From: CADEFX01 sp050260355
GTDB taxonomy: Bacteria; Pseudomonadota; Alphaproteobacteria; Rhizobiales; Hyphomicrobiaceae
Direction: 5' to 3'
Length of the DNA stretch: 27,851 nt
NCBI GenBank assembly: GCA_050260355.1
Contig: JBLNBZ010000126.1
Span: 1-27,851 of the forward strand
In this document: piece by piece, positions 24,550 to 27,851 of the stretch
How the letters are laid out: each line of letters begins with the position of its first letter
How positions within the stretch are numbered: position 1 is the first letter of the stretch
Notes under the pieces: model-generated
The model's database searches: none
Told to the model about the DNA's origin: nothing
Seen by the model: the letters and a program-made list of their open reading frames with translations, nothing else
Position numbers and translations under genes: made by a program

Positions 24550-26595
24550 CTAGCGCTCGTCCACTTGGGCAACGCGCACTGGGGGACGCCGCATCAGATC
24601 GTCGATCCGGCCTCTTTCCTTCTGGAAGTCGACGAGCTGCCGCCCGGTCAGCTTGCGTTCCTGCGGAACTTGTATCGATAGCGGGTCGACAAAGCGGTTA
24701 TTGACGAGCACCTCGTAGTGCACGTGCGGTCCGGTCGAAAAGCCTGTGCTGCCGACATAACCGATCACTTGACCCTGACGGACCCTTGTTCCGACGGCGA
24801 TGCCAGCCGCGAACCTGCTCATGTGGCCATAGGCCGTTTGATAGCCGTTGGCGTGCCGAATGCGGATGTAATTGCCGTACTGGCCCTTTGGCCCCACCTC
24901 TTCGATGACGCCCGTCCCGGATGCGAGCACCGGGGTTCCTGCGGCCGTCGCCCAATCGACACCCGTATGCATGCGCCGCGCGTTCAACAACGGATGGAAG
25001 CGCACGCCAAATCCCGACGCCAGCCGCACATCGTCGGCACGAACCGGCCGGCGCATCAGAAACTTGCGCGAGTTGTTGCCGAATTCGTCGTAGTAGTCGA
25101 TCACGCCGTCAGGCGTGCGATAGCGATAGTAGCGCTGCGTCTCTCCGGACGCCGTCATCGCCGTGAACAAAAGCTCTCCAGGCTGACTGTCGGCTCCCTT
25201 CTCTTCATCCTTCAGATCGAAGAAGAGCTCGATCGTATCGCTGTTGCGTGCCCGGCGACGAAAATCCGTCTCGTAGGCATGGATGCGCAGGATCTGCTCG
25301 ATGGTCTCCGGAGGCAGCCCCTGCCTCAGCGCGGCTTGATAGAGGCTGGCGTATAGACTTGATGAGGCGGACCGGTCCCCGTCCCGTCCCGACGACCGCG
25401 CAGCCGGCTCGTTGAAGGGCGTGCTCAAGGCGACGAACTCACCCGCCGCGTTGCGGCTGACAGTGACCTTGTGCTCGCGCCCCTCGAATACGCTGACCCG
25501 GATCGGCTCCAGTTTTCCGACGCGCGTCAGCGATGGCACAAGCGTGAATTCGACCTCTTGACCGGGCGCCAGCGCACTATCCGGAAGGACGCCGCGCGTG
25601 GCCTCGACCATGCTGCGCGCAAGCCAGGACTCAGCGCCTGCCGCCTGCAGTACTTTGACCAGCGTATCGCCCCGCGCGGCCTTGATCCTGCGCACCTCGC
25701 GCCTTTCGATATCGTCGCCGGCCTCCTCGGGCTCGATCGTCGATTTCTCGAGCACGGTCGTATTGGGCAAGGCCGGCTCAGGCCGGCGGGTCCGGGCATC
25801 CAGCCCATTTGCGAGGGCGACGCTGTCGAGCCCTTCGGGCAGGAACCCCGGCTTGATCGCCGCTTCTTCCCGCTGCGCCTCCTGAACGCGCTGAACCAGG
25901 TCGGCAACCTCCTGATTGTCCATCTCCTGACCGTCCTCGCTCGACAGGACGCCGCCGAGCAGCTCGACGACCCGAAGCGTGACCGCGCCATCGTTCTTGC
26001 TGCCGCCTTCCCCCTCGTCGTCCCCCTCTCCGGATGGAGCGCTGGTGGCGTAGAGCTTGAACGGATTGAACGGTGGTATCTGTACGGCATCCCTGACCGA
26101 CACAGCCCCCAGTCGGGCGACGATGCGCGCGTACGGCTTGTTGTGAATGTAGTCGCGATTGCCTCGGCGCTGCCGCACCGACTCCTGGACGATGTATTTT
26201 GTCGACGTGGCGCCGGCAACTGCCTGAAGCCGATCGGACTTGGGAACCGCCCACCGCAAGCCGTCGTGCGGACGCGCCGCAGCCGGCTCCTGCGCCTGCC
26301 GCGTCTGCTCACCCATGCGGCGAAGAGTGGGTAGCACGCCCCCGCGCCCCTCGTTCGGGTCCGCCGAGCCGAAGATGACGACCAGGATCGCCACGCCGCC
26401 CACAGCCGCGGCCAAACAGGTGCTGAAAAACCAGCGAAACCGGCCGCCACTCCGCAGCTCTGCCCGGTCGGCTGTATACAGATCAGGGGCAGGTCCCCGC
26501 TTCCGTCGCGCATAGACGTGGGGCAGCCCCCGCGGTCGCTCGTGGGGAACGACGCGTCGGATCCGTCCGACCGGAGCATGCCGCCGCAGATCCAT
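24550..26595 (-). CDS. M23-family peptidoglycan endopeptidase, membrane anchored (MepM-like)
   Basis: 681 aa. A basic cytoplasmic tail (1-52) and one membrane helix (about 55-76) anchor the protein, with the rest in the periplasm. A region of low complexity with acidic stretches (roughly 190-310) leads to a LysM/OapA-like domain (around 310-360, RGDTLVKVLQAAG) and further structure to residue ~525. The C-terminal LytM/M23 domain has zinc ligands H543 and D547 (HTGVDWA) and H626 (HVHYEV), with H591 (YGHMS) and H624 as catalytic-site His. All are present, so it should be an active endopeptidase that opens peptidoglycan crosslinks. The ATG at 26595 has AAGGGGA 9 bases upstream. It is divergent from the rRNA operon. 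Role in wall growth is inferred from the family. Confidence 0.93.
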   Translation of the reverse strand: MDLRRHAPVGRIRRVVPHERPRGLPHVYARRKRGPAPDLYTADRAELRSGGRFRWFFSTCLAAAVGGVAILVVIFGSADPNEGRGGVLPTLRRMGEQTRQAQEPAAARPHDGLRWAVPKSDRLQAVAGATSTKYIVQESVRQRRGNRDYIHNKPYARIVARLGAVSVRDAVQIPPFNPFKLYATSAPSGEGDDEGEGGSKNDGAVTLRVVELLGGVLSSEDGQEMDNQEVADLVQRVQEAQREEAAIKPGFLPEGLDSVALANGLDARTRRPEPALPNTTVLEKSTIEPEEAGDDIERREVRRIKAARGDTLVKVLQAAGAESWLARSMVEATRGVLPDSALAPGQEVEFTLVPSLTRVGKLEPIRVSVFEGREHKVTVSRNAAGEFVALSTPFNEPAARSSGRDGDRSASSSLYASLYQAALRQGLPPETIEQILRIHAYETDFRRRARNSDTIELFFDLKDEEKGADSQPGELLFTAMTASGETQRYYRYRTPDGVIDYYDEFGNNSRKFLMRRPVRADDVRLASGFGVRFHPLLNARRMHTGVDWATAAGTPVLASGTGVIEEVGPKGQYGNYIRIRHANGYQTAYGHMSRFAAGIAVGTRVRQGQVIGYVGSTGFSTGPHVHYEVLVNNRFVDPLSIQVPQERKLTGRQLVDFQKERGRIDDLMRRPPVRVAQVDER

Positions 26596-26785
26596 CAGTC
26601 CGCGTCCCCTTCAAAACCGAGGCTGCGCCACCATATACGGCTCGACAGCGAGGCAAATCGAAGCGTCGTACTTTCCCCCAGAGTGGTGCGCGCCGCTGGT
26701 TGCTTTGCCCGAAGCTGACGGCCCGTCCGATCGTCAGCACGCGCTCGATGCTGTCAACGCAGTCGACGCGGCAATCCGGCCGATC

Positions 26786-26802
26786 ATGAGAATTATTCTG
26801 TA
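26786..26802. promoter_or_regulatory. AGAA-N3-TTCT palindrome resembling an iron-control-element box
   Basis: The core AGAA-TTA-TTCT lies within ATGAGAATTATTCTGTA. It agrees with most positions of the Irr-binding consensus I recall (TTTRGAAYNRTTCYAAA), differing at four outer bases, and also resembles a Fur-type 7-1-7 repeat. It lies 60 bp upstream of the rrn -35 element and 190 bp upstream of the M23 start. A second short palindrome, CTAAG-G-CTTAG, follows at 26811-26821. Confidence 0.3.
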
Positions 26803-26861
26803 AGGCAGAACTAAGGCTTAGGCAGCGGCGTCCAAGCCTCGATGGATTTTCGAGATAGGTG

Positions 26862-26888
26862 TTGACACGGCGTTTGAGATGATATTAA
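26862..26888 (+). promoter_or_regulatory. Candidate rRNA operon promoter
   Basis: A consensus -35 TTGACA (26862-26867) is followed after 15 bases by TATTAA (26883-26888); shifted -10 readings give 16-17 bases. It sits in the most AT-rich part of the gap, about 400 bases before mature 16S, and is followed by a GC-rich stretch. No better promoter is visible in the region. Confidence 0.55.
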
Positions 26889-26894
26889 TTGGTT

Positions 26895-27295
26895 GACTGT
26901 GCGGGGCGCGAAGCACGCGCTTCGCCGACGTCGAAAGACAGCAATCTCTCGAACCGGCGCGAAGCTCTCAGGAATGATCCTGAACGGGTTTCGTATTGGC
27001 GCCGATGAGCTGGTCATCAGCTCGATCGGGGGTTTGGTGTCGACTAGATGCGGCGCTCTTTGACAATTGAATCGGAAGGAAGGGAAACGCAGGCGGCGGA
27101 GTCCTGGCGGGTCCGGCCCAGCGCGCGAGCGCATGGTGGACCAAACGAGACTCTGGCGATATCTGCGTTTCAAGCCATCACCAATGATGCGTCGAAGCTG
27201 GGGCGACCCGGGTTCGGGGCATTCATGTGTGAAGGTGCCCGTTACGCAGAGATCCTTGGAGTGATTCCCTCCAAGCCGACCAGAATCCAAACTTT
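26895..27295 (+). other. rRNA operon leader
   Basis: Transcribed leader between the promoter and 16S rRNA. It has three notable stem-loops. The first, GCGAAGC/GCTTCGC (26908-26925), lies almost at the expected 5' end. The second, GAGCTG/CAGCTC (27007-27023), is upstream of boxA and in the place of an rrn boxB. The third, CTTGGAG/CTCCAAG (27255-27275), lies about 20 bases before mature 16S. No convincing protein gene lies between 26596 and 27295 on either strand. Confidence 0.6.
27055..27065 (+). promoter_or_regulatory. boxA antitermination element of the rrn leader
   Basis: GCTCTTTGACA matches the bacterial rrn boxA core (TGCTCTTTAACA in E. coli) bound as RNA by NusB-NusE. The form followed by ATTGAA is what I recall from alphaproteobacterial rrn leaders. 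It lies 230 bases before 16S. Confidence 0.75.

Positions 27296-27851
<556 letters not shown>

Overview
The window is high-GC DNA from an alphaproteobacterium, most likely of the order Hyphomicrobiales (the rhizobia and relatives). Three things support this. The right end is the first ~555 nt of a 16S rRNA gene with alphaproteobacterial features. An irr iron regulator stands beside fabA-fabB-fabI, an arrangement I recall from rhizobia and relatives. Gene density is high with no sign of mobile DNA. Family and genus cannot be set from what is visible. I found no CRISPR array, tRNA, insertion sequence or pseudogene.

Left region (1-12636, all on the minus strand): a catabolic/transport array. Reading in the direction of transcription it holds a CitE-like CoA-ester lyase, a class III (CaiB-type) CoA transferase, a GntR/FCD regulator, two paralogous family 5 solute-binding proteins, a Dpp/Opp-type ABC importer (two permeases, two ATPases) and two paralogous M20 metallopeptidases, the last running off the window. 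The gene set suggests uptake of a peptide-like or N-acyl substrate, periplasmic capture by two binding proteins, hydrolysis by M20 enzymes, and CoA activation and cleavage of an organic acid; the actual substrate is unknown. Several gene boundaries carry inverted repeats, including a large hairpin between a binding-protein gene and the permease genes. A perfect 20-bp palindrome upstream of the GntR gene is a good operator candidate.

Middle region (12896-18771): a ketopantoate-reductase-like gene on the plus strand, then a housekeeping block read fabA > fabB > fabI > murI on the minus strand (anaerobic-type unsaturated fatty acid synthesis, enoyl reduction, D-glutamate for peptidoglycan). The divergent irr gene encodes a cysteine-free Fur-family iron/heme regulator. 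A palindrome overlies the likely -10 element of irr. A secreted SH3-domain protein converges on irr.

Right region (19009-26595): a D-2-hydroxyacid dehydrogenase followed closely by an unrecognised 355-residue protein on the plus strand. On the minus strand lie an M23 envelope endopeptidase, a 14-TM DHA2-type efflux transporter, a MoeB-like adenylyltransferase lacking most of its zinc cysteines, and a HAD phosphatase. The last three of these are closely spaced and may be read together.

Far right (26596-27851): about 700 bp without protein genes, containing an iron-box-like palindrome, a candidate rrn promoter, leader hairpins, a boxA antitermination element and the start of 16S rRNA.
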